From: CAYMTN01 sp964393335 | Lineage (GTDB): Bacteria > Chloroflexota > Anaerolineae > Aggregatilineales > Aggregatilineaceae | Length of the DNA: 22,767 bases | Assembly: GCA_964393335.1 (NCBI GenBank) | Contig: CAYMTN010000068.1 | Coordinates: forward strand, 1-22,767 | Reading direction: 5' to 3' | Shown: in pieces, positions 1 to 8,300 of the stretch | Layout of the letters: the number at the start of each line of letters is the position of its first letter | Position numbering within the stretch: the first letter of the stretch is position 1 | Notes under the pieces: generated by a model | What the model was told of the DNA's origin: nothing | Seen by the model: only the letters and a program-made list of their open reading frames with translations | Databases searched by the model: none | Program-made: the position numbers and the translations under genes

Positions 1-2
1 AA

Positions 3-167
3 GTTGTCCCGACTGAGGTCATCCCGACCCAGGAGCCAACCGAGGTTGTGCCGACGGAGGTCGTCCCGACGGAAGCACCACCTGTCGAACCGACGCCGAC
101 ACCCGAACCGACGGAGGCACCGCCCGCTACGCCAGCTGGTCCCAGCAGGCCGGGTACCGGGTCGTGA
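3..167 (+). CDS. C-terminal end of a Pro/Thr/Glu-rich protein (partial, start outside window)
   Basis: The first complete codon is at position 3 and the frame runs to TGA at 165-167, giving the last 54 residues of a protein that begins upstream of the window. The tail is almost entirely Pro, Thr, Glu and Val, with PTEV(V/I) units repeated about four times, followed by a PTPTPEPTEAPP stretch. Such low-complexity tails are usual as flexible linkers or C-terminal extensions of exported or membrane-anchored bacterial proteins. The globular part is not in the window, so no function can be given. The reading frame is supported by its strong codon periodicity (CCG ACG GAG repeats) and by the perfect hairpin terminator about 30 bases after the stop. 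An overlapping Arg/Ser-rich frame in the same stretch is a shadow of this one. Confidence 0.72.
   Translation, partial: VVPTEVIPTQEPTEVVPTEVVPTEAPPVEPTPTPEPTEAPPATPAGPSRPGTGS
6..74 (+). repeat. Short tandem repeat encoding PTEVV units
   Basis: About four imperfect 15-21 base units of the form gtc-ccg-ac(g/t)-gag-gtc lie in tandem. They are in frame with the partial gene and encode its Pro-Thr-Glu-Val repeats. This is a coding low-complexity repeat, prone to changes in copy number. Confidence 0.6.
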
Positions 168-197
168 TGTCAGGCTGACAGCGTTCAGTTGATACCA

Positions 198-233
198 AAA
201 TTGTCCCGGTCGAGCTAATGACCGGGACAATTT
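198..233 (+). terminator. Perfect 13-bp hairpin, probable intrinsic terminator
   Basis: AAATTGTCCCGGT (198-210) and ACCGGGACAATTT (221-233) are exact inverted copies around a 10-base loop. The hairpin sits 31 bases after the stop of the Pro/Thr/Glu-rich gene. The 3' arm ends in TTT and the 5' arm begins in A residues, so it could work in both directions. The U tract is short. The next 300 bases (234-532) hold no gene I can support, only a 26-codon open frame at about 307-393 without a recognisable product. Confidence 0.75.
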
Positions 234-532
234 CCTGGTGCCTGAATTTACTCTGAATGGGTGGACACAAGAAATATCCAATAAACTCTATTCAGAGAAA
301 GACCAAATGAGTAAACGTCCCAAATATACGCAGATTCAAACGAGCAGTGCTGGATGGGCTATAATTGTGGATAAGCATAGTGCGTACAATTAATCGAATC
401 AGGCTATGTGTTTGGCCGTGTGTGCCAGATACTGTTGACATTTGTGCTCAGAAACGGTCCCGATTTCAGGCAAACATGTCAACACGGCCTGGACTGGTGA
501 GAATATACGCTTAATCAATAGGGAGATGAGAC

Positions 533-757
533 GTGCAGAAATGGGAATATCTACATATTTGGGTAGAGCATCAGGAAGTGAGAATGGTGAATGGCCAGCC
601 GTTGGAGAAATTGAAGGCAGGGAGTGGTTGGCCTGTGAAAGGGCAAGATTTATTCGAACTGTTATCTCAGGCCGGTGAAGATGGCTGGGATCTGGTGTCA
701 CACAAAATGCCCAATGTTGGAACAGAGGTTTTTGTCTTCAGGCGGCCCAAACCATAA
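533..757 (+). CDS. Small DUF4177-like hypothetical protein
   Basis: This 74-residue protein opens with QKWEYLHIWVE, has a central LLSQAGEDGWDLVS motif, and ends in VFVFRRPKP. That order (KWEY strand, then a helix with GxxGW(E/D)LV, then a final F(K/R)RP strand) is the usual shape of DUF4177-type small proteins, whose function is unknown. The start is a GTG at 533, chosen because GGGAG at 521-525 sits 7 bases upstream. There is no signal peptide and no membrane segment. The gene stands alone: the stretch before it holds a terminator and the 700 bases after it hold no clear gene. The family call rests on motif memory and is moderate; that it is coding is fairly secure. Confidence 0.62.
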   Translation: MQKWEYLHIWVEHQEVRMVNGQPLEKLKAGSGWPVKGQDLFELLSQAGEDGWDLVSHKMPNVGTEVFVFRRPKP

Positions 758-1318
758 TCCGCGCTGACCGAATGCATATCCGTTCGGAAAATCGGCCATA
801 TCGCGGCGCTGCTGGCCGGTTTGCCCACTCAACGGCGGGTGATACGCCCGCCGTTCCAGCATGACCAACCGCTGACGCAGCCGGACATCCTCCGGCAAAG
901 GTCCGATTTACTGCATGTTGCACCGGCACCGCGCCGTTTACCAATCGATACGTACCCCGTTTTGACCACTCTCGCAGGCCATCCCATGCGCCTTGCCACG
1001 CGGTCTTCAAACCCTATACGTAAGCAATCCTGGCAATACGCGTGCATGAATCTGTTTTCTCCCAATTGGCTGGGACAAAGGCAGTAGTGAGCTGCCAGTT
1101 GCTTCAGGCGGAAAACCCGATACCCAGGTTGCGCATACAGGCGGTCGCCGGGAATACAACCGGGGACCGCGCGTGATTCCCGTCTGAGAGTGGTTGACTC
1201 CACTGCTGAAATTCATCGGCGACGTGTGTGCCGAGTGTGTCGCGGTATCGGCGTCCCCACCCGGCCAGCCGCACATGCCCGGTGGGAGGCGCATCCTCAC
1301 GTATGGGTTGGTTTGTGG
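758..1318. other. Gene-poor stretch, possibly decayed coding sequence
   Basis: Open frames here overlap on both strands and none has a recognisable domain, a good ribosome site and sensible composition together. On the minus strand two adjacent frames give short plausible pieces (a WDGLREWSKRGTYRLVNG segment and a VRLRQRLVMLERR segment) that would join only through a frameshift near 900. This could be a gene relic, but I cannot name a parent. A 9-bp perfect hairpin, AACGGCGGG (831-839) with CCCGCCGTT (847-855), lies inside and has no U tract. Confidence 0.35.
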
Positions 1319-1347
1319 TTGACGCGCGGCAATTAATGTAATATATA
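1319..1347 (+). promoter_or_regulatory. Sigma70-type promoter for the MFS gene
   Basis: TTGACG at 1319-1324 and TATATA at 1342-1347 are separated by exactly 17 bases. They lie in a marked AT-rich island (about 1330-1375) within GC-rich DNA. The predicted start of transcription, near 1354, leaves a leader of about 105 bases before the exporter gene. Confidence 0.55.
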
Positions 1348-1458
1348 TGATGATTATAGTATAAACTTTTTTCAACCTTCCGCCGGCTGAATAGTGGCGC
1401 ACATGCCTTCCCTGCGTCGTCCCACAAACCATACAAGCCAGATATCAGGAGTCATGCT

Positions 1459-3033
1459 ATGAACCGTAGTCGCCACAATCATTGGATAGGTTTGGTTTTT
1501 ATCTGTGTCTCGCTGATCGTGATCAGCCTGGACAATACCGTGCTCAACGTCGCCCTGCCATCGATTTCTACCGGTCTGGGAGCCAGCGCCAGCGAGCTTC
1601 AGTGGATTGTCGATGCTTACATTCTCGTATTCGCCGCCATCCTCTTGACGATGGGGTCGATAGGCGACCGGCTTGGACGCAAACGGGCGCTTCAATTTGG
1701 AGTTGCCTGGTTCGGCGTATTCTCGTTAGTCGCCGCATTGTCGCGCTCGGTGGAAATGCTGGTCACCGCGCGGGCGTTTTTAGGCATTGGTGCGGCGACG
1801 ATCATGCCCGCGACACTATCTTTGATCACGGCTTCATTCCGCGATGCGAAAGAGCGCGCGCAGGCCATCGCGATCTGGGCCGCGATCTTCGGGTTGGGTT
1901 TAGGAATTGGGCCGCTGGTGGGCGGTTATCTACTTGAGCATTTTTCGTGGAGTTCGGTGTTTTACATCAACCTGCCAGTCGTGGTCGTAGCGTTAATCGG
2001 CGGACAGATGTTCTTGGAAGAGTCGAAAGACGAAAATGCCCCTTCGCCTGACGTCCTCGGTGTGGTGTTGTCCATCACCGGCCTGTTCGCACTGGTCTAC
2101 GGTATCATTCAGGCGGGCGTGGATGGTTGGGGTGCGCCCAACGTACTGATTGCTTTCGGGTCCGCTGTCATCCTACTCACTATCTTTGCATGGTGGGAAA
2201 ACCGTGCCCCTAATGCGATGTTGCCGCTGTACCTGTTCAAGAATATGTCGTTCACGGGCGCAAATGTCGCCATGACGATGATGATGTTCGGCATATTCGG
2301 GGCCTTCTTTTTCCTGAGCCAGTTTTTCCAGTCGATCCAGGGTTATACCGCACTCGAAACGGGAGTCCGCCTGTTTCCGATGGCGTTTATCTTGATGATG
2401 TCCGCGGCCATTTCGGCGCAGGTCGTTCTGCGCTTCGGCACGAAATTGGTTGTCGGGAGCGGTTTTCTGGTCGCGGCAGGCGGGATGTTCATCCTCTCGC
2501 AGGTGTCGAGGGTTGGCGCTTCCTATCCCACGATGCTGCTCGGCCTCGCGATCATGGGCGCAGGAATGGGCAGCGCCATGAGTCCCGCGACCAATTCGAT
2601 CATGGGATCAGTCCCGCTTTCCAAAGCCGGAGTCGGATCGGCGACTAACGATACGACTCGCGAGATCGGAGGCGCGCTTGGGGTAGCTGTGCTTGGCACG
2701 CTGATGAATCACCGTTACCTGCACGAGATATCGATGCTGAAGAGCGGTTTACCATCCCAGGCCTATGACGCCGTGAGCAGCAGCATCCAGGGAGCGCACG
2801 GCGCCGCTGGGCAGATCGGCGGGCCGGTGGCACAGGGTATTGTTGACACCGCGAACCGGGCGTTTGTGTCCGGCATGACCGAGGCGATGCTGGTTGCCTC
2901 TGTGATCATGACAGCGGCGGCCTTGTTCACCTTTGCCGTGTTGCCGGCAGAGACGCGCTGTATCGAGGCAGAGTGCCTGGAAGAAGAAATAGCACTCGAC
3001 GGTGAGGGGTTGCTTCCAGCAGTTGGTGATTAG
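1459..3033 (+). CDS. DHA2-family MFS multidrug-type exporter (EmrB/QacA-like, 14 TM)
   Basis: This 524-residue integral membrane protein has the length and hydrophobic pattern of a 14-helix DHA2 proton-driven drug exporter. LDNTVLNVALPSI (about residues 24-36) in TM1 is the DHA2 signature. GDRLGRKR (69-76) is motif A in loop 2-3. GLGLGIGPLVGG (145-156) in TM5 is the antiporter motif C, and it is followed by the WSSVFYINLP element typical of the family. It should expel hydrophobic or toxic compounds in exchange for protons; the substrate is unknown. ATG 1459 has AGGAG 7 bases upstream (1447-1451). A promoter at 1319-1347 drives it. It is followed by a hairpin and then a haloalkane dehalogenase gene, so a shared role in handling halogenated compounds is possible but unproven. 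Confidence 0.9.
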   Translation: MNRSRHNHWIGLVFICVSLIVISLDNTVLNVALPSISTGLGASASELQWIVDAYILVFAAILLTMGSIGDRLGRKRALQFGVAWFGVFSLVAALSRSVEMLVTARAFLGIGAATIMPATLSLITASFRDAKERAQAIAIWAAIFGLGLGIGPLVGGYLLEHFSWSSVFYINLPVVVVALIGGQMFLEESKDENAPSPDVLGVVLSITGLFALVYGIIQAGVDGWGAPNVLIAFGSAVILLTIFAWWENRAPNAMLPLYLFKNMSFTGANVAMTMMMFGIFGAFFFLSQFFQSIQGYTALETGVRLFPMAFILMMSAAISAQVVLRFGTKLVVGSGFLVAAGGMFILSQVSRVGASYPTMLLGLAIMGAGMGSAMSPATNSIMGSVPLSKAGVGSATNDTTREIGGALGVAVLGTLMNHRYLHEISMLKSGLPSQAYDAVSSSIQGAHGAAGQIGGPVAQGIVDTANRAFVSGMTEAMLVASVIMTAAALFTFAVLPAETRCIEAECLEEEIALDGEGLLPAVGD

Positions 3034-3075
3034 CAGGGCTGTACGAAGAGTCGCATGGTTTTCCCACAAGTTCGA

Positions 3076-3112
3076 GAGGCTTGAGGTCCTAACAAACGTG
3101 CCCTCAAGCCTC
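3076..3112 (+). terminator. 11-bp hairpin between exporter and dehalogenase
   Basis: GAGGCTTGAGG (3076-3086) and CCTCAAGCCTC (3102-3112) are perfect inverted copies with a 15-base loop, 43 bases after the exporter stop and 27 before the dehalogenase start. No U tract follows, so it may be a weak terminator, an mRNA-processing or stability element, or an attenuator for the downstream gene. Confidence 0.5.
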
Positions 3113-3139
3113 GATTAGCAACACGAAGGAACCTTGTGA

Positions 3140-4024
3140 ATGAGCAGCGAGCAGACGATTTCCCCCGCATTCCCGTTCGAGTCACATTTCGTGGAGGTGC
3201 ATGGCGCTAAAATGCACTATCTGGACGAGGGCCAGGGTGACCCTATATTGTTTTTGCATGGGAACCCGACCTCGTCGTACCTGTGGCGCAACATCATCCC
3301 GCATCTGAGCGGCCAGGCGCGCTGCATCGCCCCAGACCTGATCGGCATGGGACAATCCGATAAGCCAGATATTGCCTACCGTTTTTTCGATCATTTCAAG
3401 TACATCGAAGGTTTCATCGAGGCGTTGGACCTGCGCAATATCACGCTCGTATTGCATGATTGGGGATCGGGCTTAGGCTTTCACTACGCGGCGACCCATC
3501 CAGAGAATATCAAAGGTCTTGCGTTCATGGAAGCCATCATCCGCCCGGTTACGTGGGCTGGCTTCCCGCCAAAGTACAAATTTGCGTTTAAAGCGATGCG
3601 TACCGATCGCATTGGCTGGCTCATGCTCAGCGGGTTGAACCTGTTCGTGAACCAGATACTGCCGGGTGGGATGCTTCGCAAATTGACCGCCGAGGAATGG
3701 GCGCGCTACCGCGCCCCGTATCCAACTCCCCACAGCCGCCGCGCAGTACGCCAGTGGCCGCGCGAAATCCCCATTGATGGCAAACCTGCTGACGTGTATG
3801 CCGTCGTGAATCATTACAGTGAGTGGCTGCAAGAGACAGACCTGCCAAAACTGCTGCTCTTCGTTTCTCCGGGGGCGTTAATCACCCCAGAGATGGTCGA
3901 CTGGTGCAAAGCGAACTACCGTAATTTGACAGTGGTCGACATCGGGGAAGGACTTCACTTTGTGCAAGAAGATCACCCGGCCAGGATTGGGCGCGAACTG
4001 AGCACCTGGTACGCGATATCGTAG
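3140..4024 (+). CDS. dhaA: Haloalkane dehalogenase (alpha/beta hydrolase, HLD-II type)
   Basis: The protein is 294 residues, the normal length. It should hydrolyse the carbon-halogen bond of haloalkanes to an alcohol and halide in the cytoplasm. The full catalytic set of subfamily II (DhaA/LinB) is visible: nucleophile Asp107 in LVLHDWGSGLGFH, halide-binding Trp108, second halide-stabilising Asn42 in HGNPTSSYLWRN, catalytic acid Glu131 in FMEAIIRP, and base His273 in GEGLHFVQEDHP. The cap domain spans about 135-215. ATG 3140 has AAGGA at 3126-3130. The gene sits after an efflux gene with an intervening hairpin. The symbol denotes the subfamily, not a proven substrate. Related folds (Renilla-type luciferase) share the pentad, so a non-dehalogenase activity is not excluded. 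Confidence 0.87.
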   Translation: MSSEQTISPAFPFESHFVEVHGAKMHYLDEGQGDPILFLHGNPTSSYLWRNIIPHLSGQARCIAPDLIGMGQSDKPDIAYRFFDHFKYIEGFIEALDLRNITLVLHDWGSGLGFHYAATHPENIKGLAFMEAIIRPVTWAGFPPKYKFAFKAMRTDRIGWLMLSGLNLFVNQILPGGMLRKLTAEEWARYRAPYPTPHSRRAVRQWPREIPIDGKPADVYAVVNHYSEWLQETDLPKLLLFVSPGALITPEMVDWCKANYRNLTVVDIGEGLHFVQEDHPARIGRELSTWYAIS

Positions 4025-4120
4025 TTCCCACTAACTCAGTTCCCGGTGGTGGAGCAAGGGTCCCGCTCATACTGACCATTCTGCATCGTTAAGACGGCAG
4101 TTTCCTGGGCGGTAGAGGAC

Positions 4121-4531
4121 TCAGTATACGTGATTCGAATCCGCGCCGGATTGCCCCGCTCCGTTGCACAATAATCGTTGGATTTCGGAAGCGAGATCGT
4201 TGGATAAATTCTCTTTTGCGATGAACGCGTCTGCGCCGACGTCGATAGCTCGCTGCCTGTCCCTCGCGGTGTTGAGGGCGGTCAAGATGATGATCGGCAC
4301 GTTCGCCGTATGTGGAATCTGCCGAATGCGGTCGCACAATTCGAAACCGTTCATATCAGGCATCAGTACATCTAGAACCAGCAGATCCGGCGAAAACGAC
4401 TTGATCAAATGCAGCGCCAATTCTGCATTCGGAGCCTTCATGACCACATAGCCTTTGCGCCTGAGCATGATGTCAAGGAGTGTCAACATGTCTGAATCGT
4501 CGTCAACCACGAGAACTACTTTTCTAAACAC
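4121..4531 (-). CDS. Stand-alone response-regulator receiver protein
   Basis: From the start I favour, this is a 136-residue protein consisting only of a CheY-like receiver domain. It shows the acidic cluster Asp10-Asp12 (VVDDDSD), phospho-acceptor Asp54 (LVLDVLMPDMNG), the switch Thr84 (IILTALN) and Lys106 (DAFIAKENL). The lysine is followed by Glu rather than the usual Pro. A short polar tail of about 20 residues ends the protein and there is no DNA-binding domain, so it probably relays phosphate or acts by protein contact. The start is a GTG whose codon occupies 4529-4531, with AGGAG 6 bases upstream (4538-4542). A longer reading from 4627 exists but lacks a ribosome site and adds non-family residues. 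No histidine kinase lies in the window. Confidence 0.85.
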   Translation of the reverse strand: MFRKVVLVVDDDSDMLTLLDIMLRRKGYVVMKAPNAELALHLIKSFSPDLLVLDVLMPDMNGFELCDRIRQIPHTANVPIIILTALNTARDRQRAIDVGADAFIAKENLSNDLASEIQRLLCNGAGQSGADSNHVY

Positions 4532-4681
4532 GTCTGTCTCCTGATACTCTCGCAACCTTCTAGATTTCGCAGGCAGGCTATTCGGGTGCTGGACCCAGAC
4601 ATTCAAACAACCAGTATTTTCTCCCATACAAGAATCGATGAGCCTCTGACTCCAATAATGAGCGACACTTGACAGGGTGGC

Positions 4682-4714
4682 GAAGGGGGCCCAGCATGTG
4701 ACCTAGGCCCCTTC
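4682..4714 (-). terminator. G/C-rich hairpin downstream of the NHLP-like peptide gene
   Basis: GAAGGGGGCC (4682-4691) can pair with GGCCCCTTC (4706-4714) with one bulged base. It lies 33 bases past the stop of the minus-strand 81-aa gene and before the receiver gene. There is no U tract, so it is only a possible terminator. Confidence 0.4.
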
Positions 4715-4747
4715 AGACGGCGAACATCAGTTGTTAAGCACGGCTGA

Positions 4748-4993
4748 TCAAGCCCATGCGGGTTGAGTCGAAATCATGATTACATCATCCTGAGACCTGG
4801 CGACGATGGCCTGGGCCAGCTCAGTCAGGGATCGTGCCTCAACTGTTCGCAACCAGCTTTGCGTTTCGGTAGACAGCCCGAACGATGTCAGTAATGACGC
4901 ATCCCGTTCATTGACGAGGCGTTTGCGGACTGTTTCATCCAGCAAAGCGGTTCCCAGTAGATGATCGAGGCGTCGCTTTTCTTCTTTACCCAT
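4748..4993 (-). CDS. NHLP/Os1348-like small protein, possible RiPP-precursor-type peptide
   Basis: Starting at ATG 4993 (AGGAG at 5002-5006, 8 bases upstream) the product is 81 residues. Residues 8-66 follow the pattern of nitrile-hydratase-like leader peptides (Os1348/Franean1-type NHLP-clan proteins): LDHLLGTALLDETVRKRL, then a LLTSFGLS turn, then a Trp- and Glu-rich helix ending ARSLTELAQAIV. A tail of about 15 residues (RSQDDVIMISTQPAWA) follows the leader-like helix. It holds Ser and Thr but no Cys, so a lanthipeptide-type product is unlikely. No modification enzyme is seen nearby. It could be a precursor of an unusual peptide, a signalling peptide, or a stand-alone small helical protein. 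It follows a 51-aa TM protein by 38 bases, probably on one transcript. Family assignment is from pattern memory. Confidence 0.66.
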   Translation of the reverse strand: MGKEEKRRLDHLLGTALLDETVRKRLVNERDASLLTSFGLSTETQSWLRTVEARSLTELAQAIVARSQDDVIMISTQPAWA

Positions 4994-5031
4994 GTACTTT
5001 ACTCCTATGGAATACCGGCGATTCCGCAACG

Positions 5032-5187
5032 TTAACTACCGCCCACAATATCCTCTGCCAACACCACGCCGTTAGGAACAACGGCCAGTGCCAGGGTCAA
5101 AACCAACACGATTACGGACAGGACGACAAAAGCGCGGCGCGGATCGGACAGAAACCAACTGGCGGCGTTAAACAATGTGCTCTTCAT
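5032..5187 (-). CDS. 51-residue single-TM small protein
   Basis: ATG 5187 to TAA 5032 encodes 51 residues. The ribosome site AAGGAG (5194-5199) is ideal, 6 bases from the start. The sequence has a short polar amphipathic beginning with an RR pair (residues 17-18), one hydrophobic stretch of about 20 residues (19-38, rich in Val/Leu/Ala), and a short tail ending AEDIVGGS. This fits a small membrane protein or a secreted peptide whose hydrophobic part is a signal sequence ending near ALA/VVLA. I do not recognise a family. It lies between the terminator of the large regulator gene and the NHLP-like peptide gene, and is probably co-transcribed with the latter from a promoter between 5200 and 5276. 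Confidence 0.68.
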   Translation of the reverse strand: MKSTLFNAASWFLSDPRRAFVVLSVIVLVLTLALAVVPNGVVLAEDIVGGS

Positions 5188-5276
5188 TTTCTTCTCCTTG
5201 ATGAAGTTAACCTAGTGTTAGAACCAACTGTAGCAGGTGCCGCGCAACACGCCGCTTACCAAAACAAAACAAGGCG

Positions 5277-5306
5277 AAAAAAGACCGTCTCCTTGAGGAA
5301 ACGGTC
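5277..5306 (-). terminator. Intrinsic terminator of the BTAD regulator gene
   Basis: On the minus strand, GACCGT and ACGGTC arms (5301-5306 and 5283-5288) extend through one mismatch into a second short paired stretch, and the hairpin is followed directly by six U (A6 at 5277-5282 on the plus strand). It lies 35 bases past the regulator stop at 5341. It separates the regulator transcript from the small-protein genes downstream. Confidence 0.8.
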
Positions 5307-5340
5307 GAAAATTTCAATCGTCAGCCGAGATCGGCACAAA

Positions 5341-8300
5341 TTATTCGAGAAGTCGTTCGGCCAGGTCAAGGGTTTCGTTGGACGGCTCTACCCCCAGTTC
5401 TTCACGGAGCAAGGCTCGCAAATTGTTGAACTGGGCCAGTGCCTGTTGTTTCTCGCCCAGATCGTCATAACACAACATGATGCCGCGATGCGCATTTTCG
5501 CAATACGGGTCCGCATCCAGCGCGCGCCGGAAAGCGGCGAGCGCTTCACGGGGGTTGTGTCTGGCACGCGCACAAACGCCCAAGCCGATCAGTGCTTCGA
5601 TGTAATCATCAAATAAATTCTGGCGGCGAAATAGAACCCACTCATGGTCCCAAGACGGCAAAAAGTCCCCGTGATACAAATTGGCCGCCTTGTGCCAAAG
5701 ATTCTCCGTTCGTGCATCTCGCGGCGGCATCAGGCGCACCTGTTGGATCAACTCTCCGAGTTCAAGGGCATCACACCACAGACTGAGGTCTGGATTGATA
5801 AAATAAAGGCCATCCGCATGGTTAATCACATTCTCGCCCACCGCCTGCCGGGCACGGTAGAGCGTTGTGTGGAAATTCGAGCGCACCTGTTTGATTGGGC
5901 TGTCCGGCCAAAAAACGAGACTGATCCGTTCCCGGCTTTCAGGCCCATTGAATAACAGGTATAGAAACATTTCGCGCGCCGTACTTGATCGCCAATCCGA
6001 AGGTGAAATGACCTCCCCATCGTGCTCGATTCGCTCGCGCCCCAGGGTCGTAACCCGCACGCTGTAGGTTTCCATCCAATTGGTCCAGATCGGGTGAGCT
6101 TCGGTGCGTCTGGCCTCCGGCTGGCCGCACAACGTCGTTAGTTCACGGCTGAGAAGACTATACTTGGCGGACGAATTGGTGACATACGGCTCCAACAAGG
6201 ACGAATGGGCAATCTCAGCGACCAGCGGCTGCACACTTCTTCCCTCTTGGGCAACCTTCAAGGCTGACTCAATGGCCCAATCAGCCCGCTGATTTTCGCC
6301 GAGGAGCAATGCCGCATTCGCACGCAGCGCATGGACCCAGACCAGCTTTGAACGCGCGTCTTGTTCGGCCAAATCCTCTATCACGGAGTCGAGTTTGTCC
6401 AATGCAACGGAGGCATCGCCGAGGTGGCTCCGGGCCGCCCACAGGGCTGCCTGGGCCAACGCACGGTGCAGAGCGATCTCATAGGTATTGGAAAGACTCA
6501 ACGCGCGTTCAGCTAAGGCCACCGCTTCATTCATGTCGCCTTGCCAGCGCCGGAGTGTTGAGGAACTGATTAGCACGCCGCAGCGAATGACGGGTTCACC
6601 GTTGCCAACCAAACCCAGGGCGTGATTGTAGAGTCGAATCGCCTCGTCAAACGCGCCCTGGTCGCGCCGGACATCCCCAAGACTCCACAAAAGGGCGCTT
6701 TCAGCACGTTTGCTAGGGACAGCCGAGATAATTCTCAACCCTTCTCTGAAAGTCGAAATGGACTGCTCGTAATTACCACTCAAATGATAGAAATACCCGA
6801 GATTATTGAGCGCTGCCGCCACAGCGCTAGGACTGCCCAGCGAGCGCCGCAGGGCGACGAGTTCCTGTAGACAAGCGCTGGCGTCATACATGCGCCCTTG
6901 TCCCAAATAAGCTACCCCAAGGTCCTGGAGTAAGTTGGCCACTGCATGAGCATCGCCGCTGGCGCGATAGATTTTTAAGGCTTGTTCGAGGTTGGCGATG
7001 GCGGTTCTGGCCTCACCCAGTCTGAGTTGGGCCAGGCCCACGATACGAAGCGCGCGGCCTTGCCAGCTGCCAGAACCGTGATCGGGACTGACAAAATGAG
7101 CAACGTCTGAAATCGCGCGCTTGAACTGCCCGCTTTGTAGCTTGATGAACGCCCATTGCAGTTGAACATCCCCGACCCCTTGTTCATTTTGGGCCTGATA
7201 AAACCCGCGCTCCGCTTCGTCCAGCGCACGTTCGGCTTCTTCGTACTCATACCGATCGGAGAAAACGCGCCCGCAGTTGTATGAGAGTCTGGGGGCGAAC
7301 ACCCTGCTCGGCCCCATCTGAGTCCGCCACTTGATTAATGTTTCCGCGTATCCTTGCGCGAAAAATGTGTCTGCAACCTGTTCGGCAATGGCTGCCGCAC
7401 GCTCGATCAAACCGGCAGCTATATAATGGTCAAAACTGTCATCCAGGCGGTCGTTGTTCTCGAACCAACGAGCGGCCTTCACATGCAGGCTGACAAACCG
7501 TTCAGGGTGATCTCGTTTTAGCTGCATCTGGAGGAAATCACGAAACAGGCCATGATAGACCAACCCGCCGGCAATCCTGGACAAAAAGAGATTGCGCCGC
7601 TGGGCTTCATTGATCCAATAGGCGCTATTGGGCACTTCCAAGACGGACGTACAGAGTTCGGGCGTCATCTTGAAGAGGGTTGAAGATGCCAGGAGGAAAT
7701 CACGAAGACCGGGGGGCTGGAAATCTAACATCGAACTAGCCAGCGCATTGAACAGCGCTTCTGGCCCCCGGCCTCCATGCAGCATCGTCTGTTCAAGATC
7801 GCTGGGCAGGGGATGCAGTGCCAGGACGATTCCCGCTGGCCATCCTTCCAGGCGAGATGCGAGTCGCTCGATCTCCGTCGAAGTCAGGGATGCCCCGTGT
7901 GTTTCGGCTGCCAGCCGATGAATTTCGTCCGGTGTAAACCGCAGTTGGGCTTGGCCAAACGCGACCACTTCTCTACGCGCAATCATCTCCGTCAGCGGCA
8001 GATTCGGGAGGATGCGGCCTATCAGAACCAAATGCCAATTCGGTGGCAGAAGTTCGACCAGCATTTGCAGAAACGTTTCAGCAGGCAAAGACCCCGCCAA
8101 TGCGTGTGTATCGTCAAAGATACACACGAAATCGCGGCTGGTGTTGACCCGCAGATAATCAGTGATGATCGCGGCAAGTTCGTCAGGCGTGTACTGCGTG
8201 CTATCCGCCAAAGAATCGATGCCAGGCACGTACGAAGCAATGCCCGAAACCAGCCCGTGGAAAAGATTAGGCACATCGCGTTCACGTTCTTCTATCGTAT

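Noticed and set aside
4..192. Arg/Ser-rich 62-residue open frame at the left edge
   Set aside because: It is an out-of-frame shadow of the Pro-Thr-Glu repeat frame, whose codon pattern and downstream terminator are far more convincing.
307..393. Short open frame of about 26 codons beginning MSKRPKYTQ, reminiscent of the start of IS3-type OrfA proteins
   Set aside because: Similarity covers fewer than ten residues, there are no terminal inverted repeats and no transposase nearby.
4105..4165. tRNA-like T-loop GATTCGAATCC within a possible tRNA
   Set aside because: The matching acceptor, D and anticodon arms cannot be formed, and the stretch is the C-terminal coding end of the receiver gene on the other strand.
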